Positions 7,743 through 15,612 of a stretch of DNA of 21,950 nucleotides are shown here, one piece after another; the first letter of the stretch is position 1; every line of letters begins with the position of its first letter. The position numbers and the translations under genes are program-made. The DNA is from Chitinophagaceae bacterium (GTDB taxonomy: Bacteria > Bacteroidota > Bacteroidia > Chitinophagales > Chitinophagaceae). Location of the stretch: the NCBI GenBank assembly GCA_017853235.1, contig JAFMJX010000009.1:1-21950 (forward strand), read 5' to 3'. The notes below the pieces were generated by a model that made no database searches, was not told the origin of the DNA, and saw only the letters and a list, made by a program, of their open reading frames with translations.

Positions 7743-8942
7743 ATGCCAACAATAAACAACAGACAACTTTTTTTTCAACATTTAGCACAAACTTCTCCTT
7801 TCCCAATTGGGATTGAAGTGACAAGTGCAAAAGGGATTCACATTATTGATGAAGCTGGGAAATCCTATATTGATATGATATCAGGATTTAGTGTTTGCAA
7901 TATTGGTCATAGTCATCCTAAAGTGATTGCAGCAATTCAAGAACAAATTGAAAAGTATATGCATGTAATTGTATATGGTGAATTTATACAAAGTCCACAA
8001 GTACAATATGCACAACTATTAACACAATCTCTTCCTTCTTATTTACAATCCGTTTATTTTACAAATAGTGGTGCTGAAGCTACGGAAGGTGCTATGAAAT
8101 TAGCCAAGCGTATTACAAAGCGTACTAAAGTTATTTCATTCAAAGGAGCCTATCATGGAAGTACACAAGGGGCCCTAAGTATCATGGGGGAAGAGTATTT
8201 TAAAAATGCATTTCGACCTTTATTACCGGATACTTTACAATTAAAATATAATGACCTATCTGATATTGATTTAATTGATGCAACAGCTGCCTGTGTTTTT
8301 GTAGAAATAGTGCAAGCAGAAACAGGGGTTACACCAGCTAATATAGAGTGGATTCAAGCTTTGCAAAAAAAATGTAAGGAGCATTGTATTTTACTCATTG
8401 TGGATGAAATACAATCTGGTTTTGGAAGAACGGGAAGTTTATTTGCCTTTGAACAATATAATATTCAACCTGATATTTTATTAGTAGGAAAAGCTTTGGG
8501 AGGTGGATTGCCCTTAGGTGCTTTTATTACTGACCCAAGAATGATGGCTACCCTAACATACCATCCAGTATTAGGTCATATCACTACTTTTGGAGGAAAT
8601 CCAGTATCGTGTGCCGCGGGAAAAGCAGCTTTGGAAGTAATACAAAAAGAAAACTGGATACAAGAAGTAGCCACCAAGGAAGCGTTGCTTATTAAATATA
8701 TGCAACATCCAATTATTTTAAATCGTCAATATAAAGGATTATGGATGTCATTGCAGTTTGAATCTGCAACCCTCACTAAAAAAATTGCTGCACAATGTAT
8801 TTTAAATGGTGTGATTACTGATTGGTTTTTGTTTAGTGAAGATCGCATTCGTATCGCACCTCCATTATGTATTACGGAAAATGAATTATTGGATGCGATT
8901 GAAAAAATTAAAACTAGTATTGATCAGGTAGTTGCTGCCTAA
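7743..8942 (+). CDS. Class III PLP-dependent aminotransferase (ArgD-like)
   Basis: A fold-type I, class III aminotransferase of 399 residues. The GFSVCNIGHSHP segment (48-59), the phosphate-binding NSGAEATEGAMK (108-119), Asp221 in VDEIQSGFGRTG and the Schiff-base lysine Lys250 in VGKALGGGLP are all present, as is TTFGGNPVSCAAG further on. This places it with acetylornithine/ornithine/4-aminobutyrate aminotransferases. The substrate cannot be read from the sequence, and no arginine-biosynthesis neighbours are seen. The start at 7743 (MPTINNRQLF) gives the family N terminus; the open frame extends upstream to 7698 but that stretch lies in the divergent gene. It converges on bshA with a 17-bp gap. 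Confidence 0.85.
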   Translation: MPTINNRQLFFQHLAQTSPFPIGIEVTSAKGIHIIDEAGKSYIDMISGFSVCNIGHSHPKVIAAIQEQIEKYMHVIVYGEFIQSPQVQYAQLLTQSLPSYLQSVYFTNSGAEATEGAMKLAKRITKRTKVISFKGAYHGSTQGALSIMGEEYFKNAFRPLLPDTLQLKYNDLSDIDLIDATAACVFVEIVQAETGVTPANIEWIQALQKKCKEHCILLIVDEIQSGFGRTGSLFAFEQYNIQPDILLVGKALGGGLPLGAFITDPRMMATLTYHPVLGHITTFGGNPVSCAAGKAALEVIQKENWIQEVATKEALLIKYMQHPIILNRQYKGLWMSLQFESATLTKKIAAQCILNGVITDWFLFSEDRIRIAPPLCITENELLDAIEKIKTSIDQVVAA

Positions 8943-8959
8943 GTCTTGAAAAAAAGATA

Positions 8960-10096
8960 TCAGCAATTTCCTGTACGACAATATTTTTTGTATAAAGTTT
9001 CATACACTGGAATCACATGATGTATATCAAATAATTTGGCTTGTGCTACAGCATTGTGTTTAAATTCTTTCAATAAATTTTCGTCTTTAAGAAGTGTAAT
9101 TGCGTGTTGACTCATACTGTCTACATCCCCCACCGCTGCGGTATATCCGGTTTTGCCATGAATATTAATTTCGCCTAATCCGCCCGCATCAGAGCTTATG
9201 ACTACAGACCCTGCTGCCATTGCCTCTAAAGCTGCTAAACCAAAACTTTCATACTCGGAGGGTAAAATAAATAAATCGCTCACAGCAAGAATTTCTTCCA
9301 TTTGTTCTTGCTTTCCTAAAAAACGAACATCGTTTTCAATTCCAAATTGTCTTGCTAGGTCTTCTGCAATAGGTCGTTCTGGACCATCTCCTACCATTAA
9401 TAATTTAGCAGGCAATGCTTTGTGTATATTATTAAAAATAGCCATCACATCATCGATGCGTTTAATTTTTCTAAAATTAGAAGCATGAATAATAATTTTT
9501 TCTTGATGTGGTGCGATCACTTGTCTAAATGCCGCTACTGGTTTTTTATTATACCTGCTAACATCTACAAAGTTGTTGATGACTTGAATTTCTTTTTTAA
9601 TTTCAAAATGTTTTAAAGTTTCTGCTTTTAGATTTTCAGAAACGGCCGTAATTGCATCACTTTCGTTAATAGAAAAAGTGACTACGGGTTCGTAGGTTTT
9701 ATCACGACCTACTAATGTTATATCCGTGCCATGTAAAGTCGTAATAACCGGAACAGATCGTCCAGTTTTTTGTTTTACAATTTGTTTAGCAGTATAGGCA
9801 GCGGAAGCATGTGGAATGGCATAATGTGCATGTATTAAATCCAAATCATGGTTTAAAATAACATCCACCATGGTGCTTGCCAAGGCCAATTCATAAGGAG
9901 GGTAATCAAAGAGTGGATAAGTGGGGACCCTCACTTCGTGATAAAAAATATTAGCATGAAATCCGTTTAAACGAACGGGTTGTTGGTAGGTAATAAAATG
10001 CACTTCATGTCCTTTTTCGGCAAGGGCTTTACCCAATTCGGTAGCTAATACGCCACTTCCGCCAAAAGTAGGATAACAAACAATTCCAATCTTCAT
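8960..10096 (-). CDS. bshA: N-acetyl-alpha-D-glucosaminyl L-malate synthase BshA
   Basis: GT4-type, GT-B fold glycosyltransferase of 378 residues that joins GlcNAc from UDP-GlcNAc to L-malate, the first step of bacillithiol synthesis. The N terminus KIGIVCYPTFGGSGVLATEL and the IHAHYAIPHA and TLHGTDITLVG segments are typical of BshA. The retaining GT4 motif PSEYESFGLAALEAMA lies near 280. Presence of the gene predicts that bacillithiol is this organism's low-molecular-weight thiol; bshB and bshC are not in the window, which is usual because the genes are scattered. It is preceded by an 89-bp AT-rich gap shared with the divergent peptidase gene. Confidence 0.93.
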   Translation of the reverse strand: MKIGIVCYPTFGGSGVLATELGKALAEKGHEVHFITYQQPVRLNGFHANIFYHEVRVPTYPLFDYPPYELALASTMVDVILNHDLDLIHAHYAIPHASAAYTAKQIVKQKTGRSVPVITTLHGTDITLVGRDKTYEPVVTFSINESDAITAVSENLKAETLKHFEIKKEIQVINNFVDVSRYNKKPVAAFRQVIAPHQEKIIIHASNFRKIKRIDDVMAIFNNIHKALPAKLLMVGDGPERPIAEDLARQFGIENDVRFLGKQEQMEEILAVSDLFILPSEYESFGLAALEAMAAGSVVISSDAGGLGEINIHGKTGYTAAVGDVDSMSQHAITLLKDENLLKEFKHNAVAQAKLFDIHHVIPVYETLYKKYCRTGNC

Positions 10097-10185
10097 TTTA
10101 GTACTATTGTATCTGCAAATAACAACTAAATATTCAATAAAGTTTATTTATATTTAATAATTATTTGAACTTAAAATTTTACATC

Positions 10186-11556
10186 ATGCGACGTATTCTT
10201 TTATTCCTTTTTTGTGCCCCATTTATGGTTCAGGCGCAGGGCAACAATGACAGTGTATATATAAAAAAAATAGCAGATGAAATCATGAGCAACGGAAAGG
10301 CGTATGATTTATTAAGACAATTAACAAAGCAAATTGGAGGCCGATTAGCAGGTTCTCCTCAACAACAAAATGCGGCGATTTGGGGTAAAAGAAATATGGA
10401 AGCAATGAACGCAGATAAAGTGTATATGCAACCATGTAAAACACCTAGTTGGCAAAGAGGGGGTAAGGATTTTGCTGCAGTCGTAAACGTAAATGGAAAA
10501 GCAGTGAATCAGCCTTTGGCCGCTTTAGCTTTAGGAAATTCATTAGGGAGTAATGGTTTGATTGAAGGAGAATTATTAGCTGTTGCCAATTTTGATGAAT
10601 TAGAAGCACGCAAGGATGAAGTCAAAGGAAAAATTGTTTATTTCCACAGCATGTTTGATCCCACCATTATTCAAACTTTTGGGGCTTACGGAAAATCTGG
10701 TGTATATCGTGGTACGGGCGCTAGCCGAGCTGCAAAGTATGGTGCCATTGGGGTGATGATACATTCCTTAAGTTCAGCGCCAGATAATGCGCCACATACT
10801 GGTGCAATGAGTTATGATAATAATTATCCTAAAATTCCTGCAGTGGCATTAGGACCCAATGACGCTAAAGAATTGTATGCACGTGCAAAAAAAGGTACCA
10901 TTAGAGTGCAAATGCAAACGTATGGATATTTTTTACCTGATGCAGATGAAAATAATGTGGTAGCAGAAATTAAGGGATCTGAATTTCCTAATGAAATCAT
11001 TACCATTGGAGGTCATTTAGATAGTTGGGATGTAAATGAAGGAGCTCATGATGATGGTGCAGGAATTGTTCAAACCATGGAATTATTAAGAACATTCAAA
11101 GCATTAAATTATATGCCTAAGCATACCATTCGTTTTGTTTTATTTGCCAATGAAGAAAATGGCGGAAAAGGGGGAGCCAAATATGCAGAGCTTGCAAAAT
11201 TAAATAATGAAAAACATGTTTTTGCTTTAGAAAGTGATGCTGGCGGTTTTACTCCTCGCACATTAGGCATTACTTGTTCTCCTGCGCAATTAACACGTTT
11301 TCAAAATTGGACTCCATTGTTAAAACCTTATGGAACTGAAATAACAGCAGGTGGAGGAGGTGCCGATATTGGTCCTCTCAAAACCATCGATCCCAATGTA
11401 GTATTATCTGGCCTGTCTCCTGATAGTCAACGATATTTTGATTTACATCATGCAAAAACGGATGTGTTTGAAAATGTAAACAAGAGAGAATTGTTATTAG
11501 GCGCAGTAAATATGGCTGCCTTAATTTATTTAGTTGACCAACACGGTGTGAAGTAA
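10186..11556 (+). CDS. Exported M28 family zinc aminopeptidase with PA domain
   Basis: A 456-residue secreted metallopeptidase. A signal peptide (RRILLFLFCAPFMVQAQ) is followed by a leader region, a protease-associated (PA) insertion at about 125-240, and the M28 catalytic domain from about 255. Likely two-zinc ligands are His277 in GGHLDSWD, Asp289 in HDDGAG, Glu324 in ANEENGG (Glu323 the general base), Asp351 in ESDAGGF and His421 or 422 in DLHHAKTD, so the site appears complete. The protein probably trims peptides in the periplasm or at the cell surface, resembling carboxypeptidase Q/aminopeptidase Q types. No type IX C-terminal sorting domain is seen. An ATG at 10186 is preferred over a TTG at 10165 that only extends the signal peptide. 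It converges on the carB-like gene with 30 bp between. Confidence 0.9.
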   Translation: MRRILLFLFCAPFMVQAQGNNDSVYIKKIADEIMSNGKAYDLLRQLTKQIGGRLAGSPQQQNAAIWGKRNMEAMNADKVYMQPCKTPSWQRGGKDFAAVVNVNGKAVNQPLAALALGNSLGSNGLIEGELLAVANFDELEARKDEVKGKIVYFHSMFDPTIIQTFGAYGKSGVYRGTGASRAAKYGAIGVMIHSLSSAPDNAPHTGAMSYDNNYPKIPAVALGPNDAKELYARAKKGTIRVQMQTYGYFLPDADENNVVAEIKGSEFPNEIITIGGHLDSWDVNEGAHDDGAGIVQTMELLRTFKALNYMPKHTIRFVLFANEENGGKGGAKYAELAKLNNEKHVFALESDAGGFTPRTLGITCSPAQLTRFQNWTPLLKPYGTEITAGGGGADIGPLKTIDPNVVLSGLSPDSQRYFDLHHAKTDVFENVNKRELLLGAVNMAALIYLVDQHGVK

Positions 11557-11586
11557 GATACCTTCCCTTGATTTGGAATTTGAACT

Positions 11587-12780
11587 TTATCGGGACAAAT
11601 TCATGGAACGTTCCTTGTATAAGGTTCTAAAGTAAGGGTCGCGTAAATCCTTGATGAATCGGATAGCTTCTCCTGTACTTTTCATTTCTGGTCCTAATTC
11701 CTTATTGACGCCAGGGAATTTTTCAAAACTAAATACGGGCTCTTTGATAGCATAGCCATCTAGTTTTTTCTCCATGGTGAAGTCGGTCAATTTTGCAGCA
11801 CCTAACATAATTTTAGTAGCAATATTTAAGTAAGGTATCTGGTATGCTTTAGCAATAAAAGGAGTAGTACGAGAGGCTCTTGGATTGGCTTCAATCACAT
11901 ATACTTTACCATCTTTAATAGCAAACTGAATATTAATCAATCCTCTGATATTTAAAGCCCTTGCAATTTTCTCACTATAAAATTCCATAGTTTCTACAAT
12001 CAATGGAGTGAGATTGAATGCAGGGAGTACTGCATTACTGTCTCCACTATGTATTCCTGCTGGTTCAATATGTTCCATTACACCCATGATATGAAAAGTT
12101 TCTCCATCAAAAATGGCATCTACTTCTGCTTCTTGACAACGATCTAAAAAGTGATCAATCAAAATTTTATTATCAGGGATATGTTTTAAAATTCCTACCA
12201 CTGCAGTTTCTACTTCTGCATCATTAATTACAATACGCATTCTTTGTCCACCAATCACATAACTAGGACGTACCAAAACAGGGTAACCAACTTTATTTGC
12301 TACTTCAATTGCTTCTTCGGCTGTGTAAGCTGTTCCGTATTCTGGATAAGGAATGTTTAATTCTTTTAACAAGTCACTAAAGCGACCACGATCTTCCGCG
12401 ATGTCTAAACTATCAAAGGAAGTGCCTATTATTTTAATACCTCTTTCGGTTAAACGTTTTGCTAATTTTAAGGCAGTTTGTCCACCTAATTGCACAATGA
12501 CACCTTCGGGTTGTTCAAGTTCAATGATTTCCCACAAGTGTTCCCAAAATACAGGCTCAAAGTATAATTTATCGGCCATGTCAAAATCGGTAGAAACAGT
12601 TTCAGGATTGCAATTCACCATGATGGCTTCATAACCTGCTTCTTTCACTGCTAATAATCCGTGCACACAACAATAATCAAATTCAATACCTTGTCCAATT
12701 CTGTTGGGACCGCTACCTAATACAATAATTTTTTTTCTGGAAGAGCGAATAGATTCGTTGGATGATAAAGAGTGGCTCAT
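11587..12780 (-). CDS. carB: Carbamoyl-phosphate synthase large subunit, C-terminal half only
   Basis: A 397-residue protein matching only the second ATP-grasp (carbamoyl-phosphate synthesising) half of CarB. The start of that half is clear in KKIIVLGSGPNRIGQGIEF and CCVHG, followed by NCNPETVSTDFD, GVIVQLGGQTALKLA, the ATP-grasp core LVRPSYVIGGQRM, GIHSGDSN, and VIEANPRASRT. It ends with LGPEMKSTGEAI and RSMNLSR, with no regulatory MGS domain. The N-terminal half is absent: upstream lies the umuC stop, not a continuing frame. I use the ATG at 12780; the longer frame to 12849 adds 23 unrelated residues. Either carB is split here with its other half elsewhere, or this is a relict copy. Key residues look intact, which favours a working protein. 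Confidence 0.85.
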   Translation of the reverse strand: MSHSLSSNESIRSSRKKIIVLGSGPNRIGQGIEFDYCCVHGLLAVKEAGYEAIMVNCNPETVSTDFDMADKLYFEPVFWEHLWEIIELEQPEGVIVQLGGQTALKLAKRLTERGIKIIGTSFDSLDIAEDRGRFSDLLKELNIPYPEYGTAYTAEEAIEVANKVGYPVLVRPSYVIGGQRMRIVINDAEVETAVVGILKHIPDNKILIDHFLDRCQEAEVDAIFDGETFHIMGVMEHIEPAGIHSGDSNAVLPAFNLTPLIVETMEFYSEKIARALNIRGLINIQFAIKDGKVYVIEANPRASRTTPFIAKAYQIPYLNIATKIMLGAAKLTDFTMEKKLDGYAIKEPVFSFEKFPGVNKELGPEMKSTGEAIRFIKDLRDPYFRTLYKERSMNLSR

Positions 12781-12795
12781 AGGTATAAAATTGGG

Positions 12796-12803
12796 CAAAA
12801 ATA
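12796..12803 (-). promoter_or_regulatory. -7 box (TATTTTTG) upstream of the carB half gene
   Basis: On the minus strand TATTTTTG fits TAnnTTTG and lies 15 bases before the ATG at 12780, giving a short leader. It suggests that the half gene has its own promoter and is not a read-through product of umuDC. No good -33 TTTG is visible at the usual spacing. Confidence 0.4.
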
Positions 12804-12858
12804 CATCAGCGAAATCATTTCTACGAATTTTTAACCAATGGTTTTCCACGATTAGCCA

Positions 12859-14145
12859 TTATCGTACCAAACACAGCTCCTCCCAGCGTGTCGTGTAGCG
12901 TTTACTGCGTCTTTCACTTCGCATTTTCCAGTTTTTTTGCGTCCCACTGGTTCCAAATTTGAGGATGTCGTCCCTGTAAGCGGCATTCATGTTATCTATT
13001 ACATTCATTAGCTTTTTTCGTTTTTGGTCGGCAGGCGGGACAAATAAGTTGGTTTGAAGGGCGCTGTCTGGTACAAAGTCACTTAAAATCACCCCTGCTT
13101 TTTTATAAGTATCGCCTTCTTCAAACAAACTTTTCCCCAAGGCGACGACGGCTTTAATAATATCTGGAGTAAGGTGGGTGGGGTTGTCCAATTTTACATA
13201 GCCACTTACTTGCCGCCCTCGATGATAATAAGTAGCCTCTAAATTCACTGGAGCTTTTTTTAATAAAAAAACAGCGACTCCATATGCTGCACTATGTTGT
13301 CGGCGTAGTTTTTCACTCGCTCTAGTGGCATAGGTAGCTAAAGCTTCTTCTATTTCCTGCCATTGGGTTACTTCGCGTCCAAACATGCGCGTGGTAGCGA
13401 TCATTTTTTTTTCGGTTCGGGGCGCTAGCATGTTATGACTTTTCATGCCTTTCAATTCTCTTATTAATCGCATGCCTGTGACGCCTCCTAAAAAACGTTT
13501 TCCCCAACTCAAATCTTTAATACTTAATTGATAGGCGTTGTGTATGCCATAGGTTTTTAATTTTTCACTATAACTATATCCAATTCCCCACACATCTTCG
13601 ATAGGTGTTTTTTGTAAAGCAGCTTGTATGACTTTAGTGTCACTTAAAATGACTACGCATCCAGTGAGTAATTTATTTTTTTTCGCTAATCTATTCGCGA
13701 CCTTACTTAATACTTTATTAGGACCCACACCAATAGATACTGAAATGCCGGTCCAAGTTTCAATTTGTTTTTTGATGTTGGTGCAGTAGCTATGTAATTG
13801 ATTTAAGGGGACATGACCTAAATCTAAGAAAGCTTCATCCACCGAATATACTTCTACACAACCCGGTGGCACTAGCTTTCGCATGGTTTCCATGACACGC
13901 CAACTTAGGTCGCCATATAAATGATAGTTAGAAGAAAATGCGTACACTTTATTTTTTTCAATGAGTTCTTTAGCTTGAAAATAGGGGATGGCCATAGCAA
14001 TGCCTAGCTGTTTTGCTTCATCAGAACGCGATACAATACAACCATCATTATTACTCAACACTACCACGGGTGCATTTTTTAATTGGGGTTGAAATAGTCG
14101 TTCGCAGGAACAATAAAAACTATTGCAGTCAACAATTGCTTGCAT
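12859..14145 (-). CDS. umuC: Y-family DNA polymerase V catalytic subunit UmuC
   Basis: Error-prone translesion DNA polymerase of 428 residues. The Y-family catalytic acidic residues are intact: Asp6 in IVDCNSFY and Asp103-Glu104 in YSVDEAFLDL. The thumb HhH region (VWGIGYSYSEKL), the little finger domain and a C-terminal DUF4113-like tail follow. A beta-clamp motif QTNLF at 364-368 matches the QxxLF type. UmuC acts with a UmuD' dimer to copy past lesions during the SOS response. It starts 3 bp after umuD, so the two are co-transcribed and probably translationally coupled. The gene downstream, the carB half, is 78 bp away. Confidence 0.95.
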   Translation of the reverse strand: MQAIVDCNSFYCSCERLFQPQLKNAPVVVLSNNDGCIVSRSDEAKQLGIAMAIPYFQAKELIEKNKVYAFSSNYHLYGDLSWRVMETMRKLVPPGCVEVYSVDEAFLDLGHVPLNQLHSYCTNIKKQIETWTGISVSIGVGPNKVLSKVANRLAKKNKLLTGCVVILSDTKVIQAALQKTPIEDVWGIGYSYSEKLKTYGIHNAYQLSIKDLSWGKRFLGGVTGMRLIRELKGMKSHNMLAPRTEKKMIATTRMFGREVTQWQEIEEALATYATRASEKLRRQHSAAYGVAVFLLKKAPVNLEATYYHRGRQVSGYVKLDNPTHLTPDIIKAVVALGKSLFEEGDTYKKAGVILSDFVPDSALQTNLFVPPADQKRKKLMNVIDNMNAAYRDDILKFGTSGTQKNWKMRSERRSKRYTTRWEELCLVR

Positions 14146-14148
14146 TTT

Positions 14149-14580
14149 TTACACACTATGAATGACGAACGTAACCACCCCCCATGTACTGTATTCTCCC
14201 ATTTGTTCTATTTGAATGGTGCCGTATCTTTTATTTTCGGGTAGTAAACTAATACTGTGTTCTTGTATTTGTAAACGACGAACAAGCAACTCTCCATTGA
14301 GTACGGCCACCACCACTTTTCCCGAGCTTGCTGGAATACTTCTGTCTACAATTAAAATATCTCCTACATGAATGCCTGCGCCTAACATAGCATCACTGTT
14401 CACTCGAAAGAAAAAAGTAGCAGGTTTATTGCGAATGAGTTGTTCGTTTAAATCAATTCCTCGATCCATAAAGTCGTCCGAAGCAGCTCCAAAACCTGTC
14501 GCGTTGGCTTGTATGATTTGGCTGGATTCAAATTTTTTGGCTCCGGTGTAAGTCGTGCTATGTTCCTCTAAAATATCCAT
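14149..14580 (-). CDS. umuD: UmuD-like S24 peptidase homologue lacking the Ser-Lys dyad
   Basis: A 143-residue LexA/UmuD-fold protein directly upstream of umuC. Alignment by eye with E. coli UmuD is straightforward: TGFGAAS (28-34) at the cleavage site, GIDLNEQLI, ATFFFRV, GAGIHVGDILIVD, VVAVLNGELLVRRL, and WGVVTFVI at the end. In E. coli the nucleophile Ser60 sits in GDSM; here the equivalent is Ala64 in SDAM. The general base Lys97 corresponds to Arg101 in VRRL. Both were confirmed in the codons (GCT and CGT). The protein should therefore be unable to cleave itself. It may act uncleaved as the pol V accessory subunit, or be processed by another protease. Possible operators lie upstream. Confidence 0.85.
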   Translation of the reverse strand: MDILEEHSTTYTGAKKFESSQIIQANATGFGAASDDFMDRGIDLNEQLIRNKPATFFFRVNSDAMLGAGIHVGDILIVDRSIPASSGKVVVAVLNGELLVRRLQIQEHSISLLPENKRYGTIQIEQMGEYSTWGVVTFVIHSV

Positions 14581-14584
14581 ATTA

Positions 14585-14619
14585 CTAAATTTATTAGCAA
14601 TATTAACTAAATATTTTAG
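14585..14619. promoter_or_regulatory. Tandem palindromes upstream of umuDC, candidate operators
   Basis: Two CTAA-N5-TTAG sites occur at 14585-14597 and 14607-14619, with starts 22 bp apart (about two helical turns). The second extends to a 15-bp inverted repeat, ACTAAA-TAT-TTTAGT at 14606-14620. They lie within the 40 bases before the umuD start, where a repressor could block transcription. I know of no consensus that they match, so the regulator is unknown; a LexA-like or other SOS repressor is inferred from gene context. AT-rich DNA yields palindromes by chance, so this is tentative. Confidence 0.4.
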
Positions 14620-14691
14620 TATTTAATACATTAATTTACCCCCTTTTTTCAACGTATTTGTACTTTTTTAAGGGAAATTGGTAGGAGCCGC

Positions 14692-15597
14692 TTATGGCGC
14701 CCAACGTAATGTTATGGTCCAGTCGTTTCCAGCACCTACTTTATATTGTTGGGCAAAACTACCTTGGTTGAGTGCCACCGAAATGTTCATTAAGCTATTT
14801 AAATAAGCGAGTGGTTTTCCTATCGGAACGGCCCCAAAAGTATTTTCAAAAGGCATGGTTCCTTGGTACACTATTTTTTGCTGATGATAGATGCGCACCA
14901 TTAATTTATTAGAAGCATGTGGAAGGAGTTGAAAATTTTTCCAAAGAGCAGCTTCGATATTGCTCCAAAGGTTACCATATTGGATATCTAAAATAGCAAT
15001 GGTTCCTTTTAAGGTTTCATTTTGTAAGACTGCTTTTTGAAAAGGGATAGTTTGAATAGCAGTAGAAAGCGCGCTGCCTACTTGATCGTATCGTATGGTG
15101 TGTGATGCCAAACGTGCAGCAGTGTAAGCATACACATCACGGCCATGAAAAGTATAAGACGCCCCCGAATTTTTTCTTCGATTAATGACTTCATCAATTT
15201 CTCTTACAGAGTCAATTCCTAATGAGGAAGCAATTAAAGTAAGTGTTCCATTATCGGGAGTGACAATATAGTGCCCCGTTTTAGTTTTTGCTACTACCGA
15301 TTTTCTTTGGGTACCTACGCCTGGATCTACCACCGATACAAATACAGTACCTGCGGGCCAGTAAGGAACGGTTTGATCTAATCGATAGGCTGCTTCCCAA
15401 ATATTATAAGCAGGAATGTCATGCGTTAAATCGTATAATTTTAAATGCATATCTACACTACTTGCCACGCCTTTCATCGCTGACACTGCTCCATCCTTAG
15501 TTCCAAAGTCGGTCTGAAAAACAATCATACCATTTTGTGCTTTTGCACTGATTGCTATGAATAAAAAAAGCGTGCAGTGGGTAATTATTTTTTTCAT
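14692..15597 (-). CDS. SAM hydrolase/SAM hydroxide adenosyltransferase family protein with signal peptide
   Basis: A 301-residue member of the DUF62 (SAM_adeno_trans) family, related to chlorinase/fluorinase, whose bacterial and archaeal members hydrolyse S-adenosylmethionine to adenosine and methionine. The start of the catalytic domain is IVFQTDFG at about 25. The conserved Asp-Arg-His triad appears as Asp91 and Arg98 in VVDPGVGTQRK and His151 in FHGRDVY. TPDNGTLT at 113-120 is also typical. The odd part is a clear signal peptide (KKIITHCTLFLFIAISAKAQ), suggesting export to the periplasm, where SAM is not expected. The C-terminal domain (about 190-301) is less conserved. The gene sits between an 81-bp tandem repeat upstream and umuD downstream. 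Confidence 0.87.
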   Translation of the reverse strand: MKKIITHCTLFLFIAISAKAQNGMIVFQTDFGTKDGAVSAMKGVASSVDMHLKLYDLTHDIPAYNIWEAAYRLDQTVPYWPAGTVFVSVVDPGVGTQRKSVVAKTKTGHYIVTPDNGTLTLIASSLGIDSVREIDEVINRRKNSGASYTFHGRDVYAYTAARLASHTIRYDQVGSALSTAIQTIPFQKAVLQNETLKGTIAILDIQYGNLWSNIEAALWKNFQLLPHASNKLMVRIYHQQKIVYQGTMPFENTFGAVPIGKPLAYLNSLMNISVALNQGSFAQQYKVGAGNDWTITLRWAP

Positions 15598-15612
15598 TTT
15601 TTTATTTTAAAT

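Noticed and set aside
12833..12843. AACCAATGGTT palindrome between umuC and the carB half as a terminator
   Set aside because: The loop would be one base and no T-tract follows in a stable arrangement; too short to call an operator.
12781..12849. Upstream 23 residues of the carB half as leftover CarB N-terminal coding
   Set aside because: They show no CarB motifs; a -7 box lies inside this stretch, so it is more likely leader DNA.
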